A stretch of 64,000 nt of DNA from Fragilariopsis cylindrus CCMP1102 (taxonomy: Eukaryota > Bacillariophyta > Bacillariophyceae > Bacillariales > Bacillariaceae): contig FMBT01000295.1 in the NCBI GenBank assembly GCA_900095095.1, positions 677,008 to 741,007 of the forward strand. The letters run 5' to 3'. The translations under genes were made by a program, and so were the position numbers. Shown here one piece after another: positions 22,774 through 33,859 of the stretch; within the stretch, counting starts at the first letter, position 1, and every line of letters begins with the position of its first letter. The notes below the pieces were generated by a model that was not told where the DNA came from, did no database searches, and saw only the letters and a list, made by a program, of their open reading frames with translations.

Positions 22774-23604
22774 ATGAAGATGAGTGACACCGCAGAGGTT
22801 GGAAACAAGGACATCGATATCGAAACAATAATACTTGAATTGTTACCGGATCTTAAAAAGGAATTAGGGGAAGATTGTGCTGGTGTTGACGATGCACAAC
22901 TTTCAAAGTTTTTATATTGGAAACCAAGCATTGAACGTGCTGCAAAACGGTACAGAGATTTTGTTCATTGGAAGACGACTAATCCAGGTATATTCGATGA
23001 TACATTACGAGTGTCCAAGGATTCAGAATTAGAACGTTGTCTACTAAGTGAAGTTCTTGTTTCTCCACCGTTGTTACGTACGAAACAGGGTGGACCGATA
23101 CTCATTGGACGACTTCGTAATAATGATATGACCGATGGACGGACAGTTGATGGAGTCTGTCGAATGATTTTTTATACCATCGATTCGGTTGCGAATCGTC
23201 CCGAAACACAAAAACATGGTGTCACAATAATTCATGACTTAACAGGGTTCGATAAAAGTAAAAATTTCAAAATGGAAATAACAAAAAGATTATACCATGG
23301 CTTGTTTGGTCAATTTCCTGTACATATAACTGCTGTGTATGTATGTAAGGCACCATTAGTCGTTCAAGCATTTTTCAAATTAATTAGTAGTCTCTTTATG
23401 TCGAAGAAGGTACGAAATCGGATTAAATTTATTGATGAATTTTCAGAATTAAGTGATGTGATCGACGAAGATAATTTATTAGTCGAACTTGGTGGAACTT
23501 TGGAATGGAATACAAAAGATTGGATCGAAGAACAAAAGAAAAGAGAACTAGATGGTAGTATGAAGAGTCTTACAGACATCGATCCGAAGAAGGAAGTATG
23601 TTAA
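22774..23604 (+). CDS. CRAL-TRIO (Sec14-like) lipid-binding protein
   Basis: This intact 276-residue single-exon gene fits the Sec14/CRAL-TRIO family. Residues 30-75 form the helical N-lobe (DDAQLSKFLYWKPSIERAAKRY). The lipid-binding lobe follows, with GPILIGRLRNNDMTDGRTVDG, then VTIIHDLTGFDKSKNF (the I-x-D-x-x-G strand), then ITKRLYHGLFGQFPVHITAVYVCKAPLVVQAFFKLISSLF, which is the family's sliding-gate helix pattern (P-x-R/H-I-x-x-x-Y-x-x-N/K-x-P), and finally LLVELGGTLEW. Such proteins bind or exchange phosphoinositides, tocopherol-like or other hydrophobic ligands in the cytosol; the ligand cannot be told. The length is close to the family norm. No signal peptide. It starts at the first ATG of the frame. 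Confidence 0.85.
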   Translation: MKMSDTAEVGNKDIDIETIILELLPDLKKELGEDCAGVDDAQLSKFLYWKPSIERAAKRYRDFVHWKTTNPGIFDDTLRVSKDSELERCLLSEVLVSPPLLRTKQGGPILIGRLRNNDMTDGRTVDGVCRMIFYTIDSVANRPETQKHGVTIIHDLTGFDKSKNFKMEITKRLYHGLFGQFPVHITAVYVCKAPLVVQAFFKLISSLFMSKKVRNRIKFIDEFSELSDVIDEDNLLVELGGTLEWNTKDWIEEQKKRELDGSMKSLTDIDPKKEVC

Positions 23605-23931
23605 ACACAGGAGGAGAGTACGGTACCTGTATTCTTATGTATGTGTTTTCAAAGATAGTAATGATGATTTAAAAACAGTTGTACTAATAAATAATTTACA
23701 ATGGTACGAATAGTAGTACTATTCGCATTAATTGTTCTACTACAAATCATTTTAGTAGTGGGATTTATTGTATGTAGGTTAGCGTATTGATGAAAACTTC
23801 AGCGAAGGTCGAAAAAAAGTAAACGCTACACGTAGTATCTGTTCTTCTTCCCCATTATTAGTTATATTTTCATCACTACCGTCGTCGTCGTTCGGCGTTC
23901 GATTTTTTCTAGATTATTATTATTATTATTT
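23605..23931. other. convergent intergenic region
   Basis: 3' flanks of two convergent genes; GTAGTACTATTCG and ACTACAAATCATTTTAGTAGTG are weak hairpins near 23710-23760. Nothing coding. Confidence 0.4.
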
Positions 23932-25629
23932 CTACTGTATTTTCTGCTCTCTTAAATATCGTGTGGATGTTTCGAGGACATCGCTTTCGTCTCCGATTGC
24001 ACGATCTCGTGCTACTTTCAAACTTGCTGACGATGGTACACTGTACGCACGAGCTAACTCGTATGGACAGCACAATTTAATGCGATGGATGCTGTTATTA
24101 TTATCATTATTATTATTGCTGTTATTGTTATTGTTGTTTTTGATCCCATAAATCCCATAATGATACCCTCCTCCTCCTCCCACAGTAGTAGTAGTAGTAG
24201 TAGTCATTGTTGTTGCCATTGTTGCTGCTTGATTGTGATAATGTTTATGTTGTAGGTTCAATACGGAGGTCCATCCATCGGATATTGTTCGATATCGAAT
24301 CCGACTGATTTTTTCTGTACAATTTTCTACTCCCCGTGCACAATAGATGTTACCGTCGTCTCCAAAAACAAATTGTTGTTGTCGTTGTTGTTGCTGATAT
24401 CGTTTTGATGACGACGATGGTAACAACATCCATCCCATATCGATTCGTTTTGCTGTTTCACGTCTATCCCGTTTAAATTCTCTTAAATCACCAATAGTAT
24501 ACCATGATGCATGACGTTCTTCGGAGGTGTATTCCGAGACGTGTATAGTATCTCGAATTCGAACGAGAAAACAATTACTATTGTTATTACTGCTATTAAT
24601 GTTGCTATTGCTATTGCTGTTGCTATTGCTATTACTAACACAACCATCAGGAGGAAAAGTAACCCGACGACGACTCCGTGGACGTTTCCCACATCCATTA
24701 CTGTTATTTGTGGTGCTGTTGTTTTTGTCATAGATATTTGTGGTACTGTGTTTGCGATTGCTACTATTTTGGTTCTTAGGATCTTTATTATTGACCGATG
24801 TGAAAGTAGCAGAAGACGTGATGTTATTGAAGAAGGAGGATGGTACCGATACCCACGACGATGATGATACGGAAGACGGCGATGGGGATGAAGATGACGG
24901 CAATGACGTAGAAGAAGAAGGGACAATACAAGCTGAAGCGATAGCTGCGGGACGTACTATTTCGGTTGTTGTCGTTGTCGTTGCCTTTGTGGATGGTACG
25001 TGTTGTCCTTTTCCTTCCTTCGTTTCTTCTTCTTCCTCCTCCTCCTCCTCCTCCGCAACATCATTATTTTCCTTATTCGTTGGCACAATTGATGTACTAG
25101 TGGTTGTAACAGTAGTGTTTACGCCATTAAGAAATAATGACTGAACCTGATAATTTTCTTTCAAAATGGTGGGAACTTTCTTATTATTCTTATTCTCGGT
25201 ATCATTCATCAACGGAATGTCTTCCAACATAGCATCGTCGTAATCGTCGTCGTCGTCGGTGGCGTCGTCGTTGATGATATCATCGTGGTTTTCCATTTCG
25301 AGATAAGGCGTGACTATTGTTGTTGTCGTCGTCGTCGTCTTTGTCGACGATGAGAACGATAACGAAGAAGAAGAAGAAGTACTACTACACGTACTACTTA
25401 TTGCAGCATGTGAACAATCACTGGAAGCTTCAGTCAATACCGATACTACCGTGTCAAGATCGTTGTCATCGTCATTGTCATTGTCATCGTCACCGTCATC
25501 GGTGTGCTTTATGTTTGTAGTTGCTGCTGACGTCGACGTTGTTTCTGTAATTTTCTTTGATGGAGTACTAGTAGAGGGAGTGTTGTAATCCGCGGAAAAT
25601 AGCGAACTGAAAAGTCCAGAGGGAGGCAT
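23932..25629 (-). CDS. low-complexity protein with VxF...YT-x-E...WY core (paralogue of the gene at 35603)
   Basis: This 565-residue single-exon protein has an N-terminal 310 residues of Ser/Thr/Asp/Glu runs coded by microsatellites. The C-terminal half contains a conserved core: RRRVTFPPDG, an Asn/Ser insert, IRDTIHVSEYTSEERHASWY, TIGDLREFKRDRRETAKRID, then IYCARGVENCTEK and CCPYELARAYSVPSSASLKVARDRA. The same pattern (V-x-F, I-x3-D/E-YT-x-E-x6-WY, YC-S/A-RG-L/V-E, A-x-x-YS) recurs in the plus-strand gene at 35603, so both belong to one family, which I believe is widespread in diatoms. Function unknown. There is no signal peptide or membrane segment; the Ser/Thr/acidic head is probably disordered and may be phosphorylated. 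Confidence 0.65.
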   Translation of the reverse strand: MPPSGLFSSLFSADYNTPSTSTPSKKITETTSTSAATTNIKHTDDGDDDNDNDDDNDLDTVVSVLTEASSDCSHAAISSTCSSTSSSSSLSFSSSTKTTTTTTTIVTPYLEMENHDDIINDDATDDDDDYDDAMLEDIPLMNDTENKNNKKVPTILKENYQVQSLFLNGVNTTVTTTSTSIVPTNKENNDVAEEEEEEEEEETKEGKGQHVPSTKATTTTTTEIVRPAAIASACIVPSSSTSLPSSSSPSPSSVSSSSWVSVPSSFFNNITSSATFTSVNNKDPKNQNSSNRKHSTTNIYDKNNSTTNNSNGCGKRPRSRRRVTFPPDGCVSNSNSNSNSNSNINSSNNNSNCFLVRIRDTIHVSEYTSEERHASWYTIGDLREFKRDRRETAKRIDMGWMLLPSSSSKRYQQQQRQQQFVFGDDGNIYCARGVENCTEKISRIRYRTISDGWTSVLNLQHKHYHNQAATMATTMTTTTTTTVGGGGGYHYGIYGIKNNNNNNSNNNNDNNNSIHRIKLCCPYELARAYSVPSSASLKVARDRAIGDESDVLETSTRYLREQKIQ

Positions 25630-26991
25630 TATATTATTGTAGTCGAATCGTTAGTTGGCAGTGTATATTAATCTAGCTAAGAATAAGTTAGCATTTATTT
25701 GTAAAATGATTTATTTGTCTTCTTGGGTACAGTAAGATAATTGAAGTCGAGCTTATACTGTAAGGAGTAACCTTTCCTTTTGTTGTTTACTTTAAAACTT
25801 GTTGTTGGTGTTTGAATCAAGCAGAGACAACGCGATGAGAAGAGAAGGCGAATGATGAAGGCGAACACGGAGGAATCAATACGTAGAAACGTGGTCACTC
25901 GATCTTCCAATGTCGTAGAATTTTTTTAAACAACGAACTTAATTTTCGAGCGAGTCGAGTGAGTCGACTCTAGAAGATTCATACTCTTACTGTACTACAG
26001 TACTTCGAATTATTACTATGGTAAGATAAGACGTACTAGTACAGTAGTAGTATTTGGCTAGCTTGGCAATCCCAGACAAAACCCCAACCAAACCTGGTGA
26101 TAGACCAAAATAAAAAGAATAAACGACGGACTCAACTAAATCGCAATAAGTGCCGTAACTAGATTGGGATAGTGGGGTACGTACTGTACCGATGAAATCT
26201 GCTTCTATGAATCTTGTCATTTTTGTATTTGATAATTTGGCCCATCTTCAGTATCCTTTTTGAGCCACAGTATGTGACAAGTGCATTGATTTGAGCACAT
26301 GAAAAATTTATATGTAGGTATTGCAATAGTGATGCATACTTTGGTCCAGGCAGGCGTGAAATGCAACAAAGCTTTTATCCATACAAGTTGCAATGGAGAT
26401 CCTAGTGATGGTGGTAAACATGTCTTCTATGCAGATCTAACTCACTGGGAATGCAAGCATAAAATAGTTGTTGAAGCTTTCAACAATGCCTCTTTCATTA
26501 TGAAATATTAGTACTAATGTTCTATCTTGTACACTTGCCTAACAGCAGTGTGGATGAATTTAAAGTGGTATAAAGCGTAGTACGTTGGTGCCTACATACA
26601 TGCGTTATGACCTTTCTACAAATCAAAACCAAATTTATGAATGAATGAATGGAGTCAATCTCAGGAGCACCATATTATGTAGCTAGAAAAGTCACTCTGT
26701 GTATTTTGATTCTTATCACGATGATGGTGATAGTGGTTGTGGGACTGATGATTCATTTGTTCCTGATTGAGACAGATTCATTCAATCGTGATCGGGACTG
26801 ATGATGATGATGATTATTCTGACTACCGTACAATACGCGTCATGAAATAATGATGTCATTAAAAATCAATCAGCACTTCGTTCTTTTAAACATTATCAAC
26901 CATTATCATTGTCACCGAGTCCACAAGCAAGAAAACAAAAAGAAAAACAACAATAACAGTAACAGCAGCAGCAGCAGCAGCAACAGTGAAG
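25630..26991. other. intergenic stretch, no supported gene
   Basis: About 1.3 kb with only short chance frames (26299-26511 and the minus-strand frame 25987-26220 have no recognisable features). Contains GCGAGTCGAGTGAGTCGACTC near 25952 (resembling the 9709 motif), GATGATGATGATTATT near 26801, and (CAG)n near 26960-26980 just before the parvulin start. Confidence 0.4.
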
Positions 26992-27513
26992 ATGATGACG
27001 ATGATGAATGGATTAGTGTATGGTATGTTGGTTTTGATGCTCAGCGCCCCCTTCGCCGCATCCTTTACTACTATTACTCATCGAAGCGCTTCTACTATTG
27101 CTTTCACAACAAGCACCAGCACTGCTCTCGATATGGGTGCTTTTGATTTTATCACGAATGCCTTTGCCAACGACGAGAAATTCGACGACCGCCGGGCACG
27201 TGCGTCGCATATTCTCGTATCGACCGAAGACGAATGCTTGGACATCAAGTCGAAAATCGATGGGAACGTCATATCCTTTTCGAAAGCCGCCGAGGCCAGT
27301 TCGAAATGTCCCTCCAAATCAAAGGGTGGTTCATTGGGAGAATTTGAACCGGGACAAATGGTGGTAGAGTTTGATGACATCGTGTTTGATCCCTCCAAGG
27401 CCGCCATTGGTGACGTGGTCGGTCCCGTGAAAACACAATTCGGATATCATCTCATCCGTGTCGATAAGCGTTTCGAAAATCAAGATAAAACGGATGGAAT
27501 GGGTGCCTTCTAA
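26992..27513 (+). CDS. parvulin-type peptidyl-prolyl isomerase, probably plastid-targeted
   Basis: A 173-residue protein ends in a single PpiC/rotamase domain. The motifs ARASHILVSTEDEC, FSKAAEASSKCPSKSKGGSLGEFEPGQMVVEFDDIVFD and GPVKTQFGYHLIRVDKR are present, covering the substrate-binding and His/Cys active-site elements of small parvulins. It catalyses cis-trans isomerisation of X-Pro bonds and assists folding. The N-terminus is a signal peptide (LVYGMLVLMLSAPFAA) followed by S-F and a Ser/Thr-rich, acid-poor stretch, which is the bipartite plastid presequence of diatoms. The first frame codon upstream is GTG, so I use the ATG at 26992. The domain region is visibly GC-richer and C-ending in codon use than neighbouring genes, as expected for a well-expressed gene. 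Confidence 0.85.
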   Translation: MMTMMNGLVYGMLVLMLSAPFAASFTTITHRSASTIAFTTSTSTALDMGAFDFITNAFANDEKFDDRRARASHILVSTEDECLDIKSKIDGNVISFSKAAEASSKCPSKSKGGSLGEFEPGQMVVEFDDIVFDPSKAAIGDVVGPVKTQFGYHLIRVDKRFENQDKTDGMGAF

Positions 27514-27741
27514 TCATATAATATAATAAAATAAAATAAAACCAGAAAGAAACAACATGCCGAAGAAGTTGGAAATTGGATCATGAACAGACGTCTTGTG
27601 ATTTTGTACAGTGTTAAAATGGCCAAGAATATGTTTCTAATAGCAACAAAAAAAGATATACTGACATAATTTAGACCAATATCAATGGATTGGTCAAACA
27701 GAATGCCCAAGTACAGATAAGATTAATTGATGTATACAACT

Positions 27742-27975
27742 CTATTTCAAGGAAGAAAAGACTGAGGTGACAAACCGATAATGTAAACCAATAAATATTA
27801 AATCTTTGTTATTACTGTCATTATCATTATCATTATTATCACCGGCTTTACAAAATATAACAGCAATACCACCACCAGCATTAGTATTGAATTTACTACT
27901 ACTACTACTACTTCCTAAGTAGGAAGGCGAATTCCACGATCCAACATCTTTGCATGGTTCACATCGAAGGTCCAT
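27742..27975 (-). CDS. small hypothetical protein or terminal exon
   Basis: A 77-residue frame with MDLRCEPCKDVGSWN, a Ser run, GGGIAVIFCKAGDNN and a non-repetitive end. The frame stays open upstream to about 28075, with ACRYQHQKTSRNEGVHN before the ATG, so this may be the last exon of a longer gene. Cysteines and the C-x2-C pair suggest a small metal or disulfide site. Not recognised, and support is limited to composition. Confidence 0.25.
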   Translation of the reverse strand: MDLRCEPCKDVGSWNSPSYLGSSSSSSKFNTNAGGGIAVIFCKAGDNNDNDNDSNNKDLIFIGLHYRFVTSVFSSLK

Positions 27976-28513
27976 GTTGTGAACACCTTCGTTTCTTGAT
28001 GTTTTCTGGTGCTGATACCGACATGCTTCCGTTCTTCTATTTGTTCTTGTTGTCGTTGATATAGTTAATGTCTCTTTTTACTGTTTACTGTAGTGTCTGA
28101 TTCAAATTGTATCTCTTCGTGTTGTAGCTCTTCGTGTCAAGGCATGGTCGAAGGTGTAAAGGTCGAGGCAAGAAAGTAGAATTTTTATGTCAAGGGAAAA
28201 ATCGAAGGTTTATTTTCAGAAAGACCTTACATAGGCCTTTTCAAACGTGTGACTTTGCATACGTCAAATCTTTTTTCGTGACTGGAACCATTCTCTCCGC
28301 GCACAAGAAAATTTAAAAAAAGAAAGAAAATACATCTTTCTCTTGTTAAAACTATCGCTTATTTCCGACAACATGATACACACAAATCACACGAGTGTGT
28401 GGGATGAATCTCACATCACACACAAAACAAGTACTCGAATACACAAAAGCAATTAAATAAATAAACTCACACACTCCTTCCTCCTCCCAACTACAACGCC
28501 ATTAAATTAACTA
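27976..28513. other. intergenic stretch
   Basis: No further gene supported. An ACACA-rich region (CACACAAATCACACGAGTGTGTGG) lies at 28380-28405 and the pyrimidine-rich leader CTCCTTCCTCCTCCC at 28474-28488 is directly upstream of the transporter gene. Confidence 0.4.
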
Positions 28514-29662
28514 ATGTCGTTTGTTCTGGGAGTAATATCGGCTTTGACGGCCCCTTTTTTGGTCGTTGTTGGATTTATTGTTTGGGATAATCATTGGAAT
28601 GGTACAGCTTTTGCTTTAAATATGTACAACTGTACCATGACAGCAATCGGTTTCTTGATTGTATCTATAGTTGTTCGTCAATTTGTATTGGAACCATCTA
28701 CAGAGGAGGAAATTTTTACCTCACAAAAGATTGGTGGCTTGATGGTATCTTCTACTATTGGAATACTTATTGGTGATTGGGTATGGTTAGAAGGATTGCG
28801 ATTATTAGGTTCTCGTAAAATTATCGTCGTAGATAGTTTAAAACCTTTCCTTGCTGTATTCCTTGGTGAAGTATTTCTTGATGAACGATTAGAACGTGGT
28901 GCTATTATTGGTCTGATACTAACAGTATTGGGTGTTGCACTTGTTGGGTTGGAAAAGGAAGACCATAATATAGAAACAGAAACAACAATCGAATGCGAAT
29001 CCGTAGGAGCAGCAGGAACAGAAGTTTTCAACGAACACACTGTCTTGATAGAAAAGGATAACAATGAACAATCATCAACAGTAGTAGTAGATTCGTATGC
29101 ACAACAAAGGAAGAATCGAGGAAAGCAATCGACAAAAGAATTTATATACGGTCTTGTTATGGCTATTCTAAATGTTGTTCTACATACATTTGGTGTCCTA
29201 CTAACAAAGAAGTATGGTGTAGGAATGACAACATTTGAAATCAATCTTATTCGTTTTGGTTTTGCCGGTATATGTATGGCCTTATTGTCATTTTCTCTTT
29301 GGTCAATTTCTAATATTTCTTCTACTACTACATCAACCACGACGACGATGACCACAATGATGACCACGATGACAATGAAGCCTGCTTGGTACCTACTACC
29401 TGATGCATCATATTCAACCTGGAGGAGAATATCATTTGGTGTTGTATTTGTTTCATTCCTACAACCTGCTCTAACAAATTATGCAATGTTTCAAATATCA
29501 TTAGCACTACTATTGACATTGGAATCGATTGGACCTTTGTACTCGTTACCACTATCGTATATACTTCAGGGTAATCGTCCAACATTTCGTGCATGTATTG
29601 GTGCAATTCTAGCTGTAATTGGAATCATTGTACTATCCTTCAAGGGAATTACCGAATCATAA
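28514..29662 (+). CDS. EamA/DMT-family transporter-like membrane protein
   Basis: This 382-residue, single-exon, intact protein has about ten hydrophobic helices in two EamA-type halves. Half 1 covers residues 1-152 and shows IGDWVWLEGLRLLGSRKIIVVDSLKPFLAVFLGEVFLDERL, the typical end-of-half-1 pattern, where small residues, a conserved Pro and an E-x-L precede the last helix GAIIGLILTVLGVALVG. A hydrophilic loop of about 60 residues follows. Half 2 (residues 210-382) repeats the layout and ends SIGPLYSLPLSYILQGNRP-x-GAILAVIGIIVLSF. A Thr/Met-rich insert (residues 275-292) is microsatellite-coded. Drug/metabolite transporters of this type carry small metabolites. The substrate and membrane cannot be deduced; no plastid presequence is seen. 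Confidence 0.8.
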   Translation: MSFVLGVISALTAPFLVVVGFIVWDNHWNGTAFALNMYNCTMTAIGFLIVSIVVRQFVLEPSTEEEIFTSQKIGGLMVSSTIGILIGDWVWLEGLRLLGSRKIIVVDSLKPFLAVFLGEVFLDERLERGAIIGLILTVLGVALVGLEKEDHNIETETTIECESVGAAGTEVFNEHTVLIEKDNNEQSSTVVVDSYAQQRKNRGKQSTKEFIYGLVMAILNVVLHTFGVLLTKKYGVGMTTFEINLIRFGFAGICMALLSFSLWSISNISSTTTSTTTTMTTMMTTMTMKPAWYLLPDASYSTWRRISFGVVFVSFLQPALTNYAMFQISLALLLTLESIGPLYSLPLSYILQGNRPTFRACIGAILAVIGIIVLSFKGITES

Positions 29663-29713
29663 AAAAAAGAAGGTACAAAACAACAATTCATCATTTTGTT
29701 TTGTAAAAAAAAA

Positions 29714-32464
29714 ATGGCTGCCATGTCGATGTCGATGTCGAAACGTAAGAGGCGAATTGTATTGCATCTATTTGGAGATGAACCATTATATATGTCTCGG
29801 AAACAAGCAGTAGACGCCGATGATTGGAGGCAAATATTAGAATTCGTCGAAACTTGGAAAAGAGAAGTTTTGGGACGTGATTTATTTTAGAGACTTACTC
29901 CGATCTATCAAAGTTGATCCAACTGATGAAGAAAAACGAATTATTAAGTTTTCTACTCCAACATTTATACGGAAGATGCAAGTAGATACTAATTCCCTTA
30001 TCGCAACTACTACTACTACTACTACTACGATATTGCAACTGCACCAACAATGCATTCCCGATTTATCAACACTTGATCAATTGAAAGTCCTTGAATTGGA
30101 AGGGAAAGGCATTTTTCCGATCAGAAAAGGATCAGAAAATCTATACAATCTTCAAGAACGGAAAATTTCTTTTATGTGTTATGGACAATCATGTACTTTT
30201 TCAAATGAAATTGCTCATTTACCCAAACTGAAAAAACTTGATGTGTTGGGTTGTCCTTATTTGGTTTCGTGTTTTGGTCCATCATTAGCGGATCTAATAG
30301 CACCAACTTTACAGGAATTATACATGCAATGGGATCTTCAATATTCATACAACGTGAATATTATTACTAATAATAATAATAATCATGATTTGTTATTGTC
30401 ATCCTGGAAATTTGGGAATCTGAAGGTATTGGATCTGGGTAAACCACGTTATTATCAAAATCAATTAGACGGGACATCACAACTGCGGTTACTACGTGGC
30501 CTTTTGTCTAATTGTACGAAATTAGAAACAATTCGTATGGATATGCGTGATATGGTTGATTTGCTTAGTTATCCTGAACATAAAAAAGAGGACAACAGCA
30601 GCAACGACGACGACGACAACGACGATGATGATGATGAGAAGAAAGTACAGGATTATTAATGGATGAGCAGATGACATGACGTGACGATAGTTTTCGGCTT
30701 TGTCGACGCCGAACATAATGAAGAAATCGTCACAGCAGCCTTTCGAAAAATCGCTCGATATATGAAATTCATTCGACGAATTCGTCTTCGTTTAGTCAAA
30801 TGAAAGTAATGCAGTAGAAAACCAACTTCGTCTTCGTTTCTATTCAAATGATAGTAATGTAATAGAAAACCAACATGGTACGCTCGTCTTATCGTAATCG
30901 ATTCTGCATCCATTATCATTGACATTGGAAGAATTAGAAGTTTCGGGTAGAGGTAGGACAACAATACATCCACATCCACATCCACATCCACATAATATTC
31001 GTGGTACACGTACCACTAACGAAAGAAATACAAGTACTCCCTTCCTTGTTGAAGTCCGACTACAGGATATTAGACATTTGTCTAAATTGCAAATTGTCAA
31101 ATTAGAATCTTGTCGATTATTGGAACACGTATCTCAGCCTTCACAAGAATTTTCTGTACTACTTACTAATGATGATGGTGCTGAAACCGCCGCTACCGCT
31201 ACTGGATCTACATATAATATGAATATTCCTACGAAGACAATAATATCAGAAGGAAAAACAACAGCTGCAGTCACATCCGTTTCTACAAACGCTAACAACA
31301 ACAGCCAACGTCAAAATTTTCCTACTCTACGTCGGTTAGAATTCATACGATGCCTTGGATTTTTTAGGAACGAATCTACTACTACCACGAAGAAAGGTGA
31401 CGATGGCAACGATTCATCTATTTCGTCTTCGTTGACTTCTTCTCGTGCCATGGAAAAACAAACAGCATGTGTCTTTTGTCATTCCTATTTAGACTTATCC
31501 AAAATTCGGGTTCTTCGATTGGCACAATGCAATACTGAACTTGGAAATATGGAAGTCTCGATCTCGTGCAAGAATATTTTACCAAAGTGTCCACAACTAG
31601 AAATACTTGACTTGTCAGATGGGAATATTGGAATGATTACCAACGACAACGACGACGACAAATGGTAGAAATAGCAGTAGCGGTAGCGGTAGCAGCAGCG
31701 GTAGCAGCAGCCAACATCAGATAATCGATTTGTTATCGTGTCCTCTACAGAAACTAAGAGTTCTTGATTTGAGTCGCAATCCTATGGTATGTCCTGAACG
31801 CGATGATGACGACAAAGAAATAGACAAAGACGATAACAGTAATGGTATCATCGTAGACAAGACGACGAAGATGATGTGTAGCCGAACACGTAATAGTATC
31901 AATCTCCAATCATTGTATCTTTTAGTTGAAAGATTTCCATTATTGGGTCATACAGGCAAATTCAACATATCATTTCTGGGTAAGCTAGACGAAAGTTATT
32001 CACGACTACATGACTATCATCGATTAGTACATCATCTATGCTTAAATCGTGCACGGACTAGAATAACTATGGGACAGAATGTACCGATTGGACTATGGCC
32101 AATTGCAATACAGAAAATTCAACGCGTATTTGATGACTATCAAAGTTACGAATTATGGGGTAAAAATCGTAAGGAGGAACCTGATTCTTTACTACGGGAA
32201 CGGGGGTGCAATAGTCTTATTCGCATCACATCAAACATAAAAGCCAATAATCAATATAACGAATATAAGAGAAAAGTTGGTAATTGTGGTGCTACATCTT
32301 TACTGTGCTCGGTGGCTCGGGTGTGTAGGAGGCAGGTACGGTACTACCGTACTCTCGCAAAAGAGAAAGAAAACACTGTTATTTTGCACGCCGTTGTTCG
32401 CTGTCTATTACTAGCTAGAGTTGATAGCTATGAGCTACTATTAGTTGTGGTATATTTTTGTTAA
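29714..32464 (+). CDS. leucine-rich-repeat protein, reading frame broken about four times
   Basis: One protein is spread over several plus-strand frames. At 29714-29890 MSKRKRRIVLHLFGDEPLYM leads to AVDADDWRQILEFVETWKRE, and the frame switches in the T-run near 29883 to continue FRDLLRSIKVD. The frame 29877-30659 holds LRR-like units (LDQLKVLELEGKGIFPI, LPKLKKLDVLGCPYLVSC, FGNLKVLDLGKPR, CTKLETIRMDM). A third frame near 30690-30800 reads FGFVDAEHNEEIVTAAFRKI. The frames 30919-31668 and 31730-32464 add LSKLQIVKLESCRLLEHV, LSKIRVLRLAQCN, CPQLEILDLSDGN and LQKLRVLDLSRNPM. A 45-bp imperfect tandem repeat lies at 30782-30875. LRRs bind proteins; the ligand is unknown. The KRKRR-LHLFGDEPLYMSRKQA start is a pattern I associate with diatom LRR genes. 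The breaks lie in microsatellite or homopolymer runs. Confidence 0.6.
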
Positions 32465-32606
32465 CTGAAAAAATTGTGTTACTCTTAAAAAAAGTTGTGG
32501 TTCAAAAATCGATCGATATAACAAGAAGTGATTGATGAAGATAATGAATGATCACCGCTCCTGTTGTTATTGCTCATGTTGTTGTTGCTGCTGCTGTTGC
32601 CAATAT

Positions 32607-33859
32607 TTACATTGCATCATTAATGATGGAGGAATAGATACTCCTATCACTGTCATCCCGACGAGGACGACGAGGTGGAGATGAAGGAAGAATCTTTCTT
32701 ATATCATCATTGCTGTTGCTGTTGCTATTACTGCTACTTCTTGTTGTCATCGCCGACCAGCGACAACCACCAACTTCTAGATCAGAACAACTTCTTCTCA
32801 TCATAGTCGAAGAAAAAGGAGGATGAGGAGGATGAGGATGATGCGAAGAACGAGATGATAGTGATACATACAAGGATGGCGTAGCATCATCAGATGATGA
32901 GCGTTGGACCATCGTCTTTTTTTTGTTCTTGTTCTTTACGTTCATGATGTAGCTCCAATTAAAGTTTCTTGATGATGAATGATCTTCATCTTGATCATCA
33001 TCGTTATCATAGTACCACTCTTGACTTCTTTGAGGTATCCGGTGGGGGATATCCGCTGTAGTAATAGTAGTAGGTTGCTGGGATATCGTCTGTGGAACAG
33101 GAACTATAGCATTACAGTCAATATTTTTAGTAGCGAATGAATGAACGGATGATAATGAAACTTCATCATCATCATCATCATCATCATCGTCCCCATCACA
33201 GCTTGACGATAAGGTAACTAAAGCAACGACTGTTTCTAAAGCGGCAGATAACGAACTACGACGACGGGGCATACTGTGATTGGAATCATTCCCCTCATAA
33301 ATGCTGCAGCTAAAATTCAAGCTGCTTTTGTTTTTCTTGTTATTTTCATTGCTATTGATATTGCTATTGCTGCTATACCATCGCGAATGACGAAGCGTTG
33401 CTCTACTCATTCTCATTCTTCCTCTTTCTCTTCCTACTTCTAATCCAAGACTTTGAGTAAGAGTTCGGGGACTAAGGTTTGCCCTAGCATTATCTTGGGC
33501 AACCGAAATCGTCCTGTTTTTTCTTCCACTTCCACTACGACCGTCATCGTCGCTGTAGTAGTAGTAGGAATACTACTAGTAGTAGTAGAAGGAATACTAC
33601 TAGTAGTAGTAGAAGGAATACTACTAGTGGTAGTAGTAGGAATACTACTAGTGGTAGAAAAGATACTGATACTAGTACTGTTATTATCACCACTAAATGA
33701 GGAGTCTTCACTATCACCATCCGTATTATCCGTATCGCTCATAGTCACACGACCAACTCGTTCGAGTATCAAATTGTTTAGGAATCCACTAAGGGCCGTG
33801 TTTTGAACACCGCCGTCACTGCCATATATATCATTCCTATCGCTATTGTCTTTCGCCAT
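32607..33859 (-). CDS. Ser/Asn/Asp-rich disordered protein, one frame break
   Basis: Frames 33859-33440 and 33416-32607 are joined as one gene. Upstream of its first ATG, the second frame continues NLSPRTLTQSLGLEVGRERGR back to about 33500, where the first frame reads nonsense before its stop. So a single indel near 33500 (a CCC-AAG context) explains the split. The first part carries four imperfect 24-27-bp repeats giving SSIPSTTT units. The second part has Ser, Asp and Asn runs with basic PRRRSSLSAALETVVALVTLSS and RRSCSDLEVGG segments that look like conserved islands and possible phosphosites. No membrane segment or known domain. Function unknown. Confidence 0.45.

Noticed and set aside
26299-26511. 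70-residue open frame with several cysteines.
   Set aside because: No splice context, repeat or recognisable motif; length is within chance for this composition.
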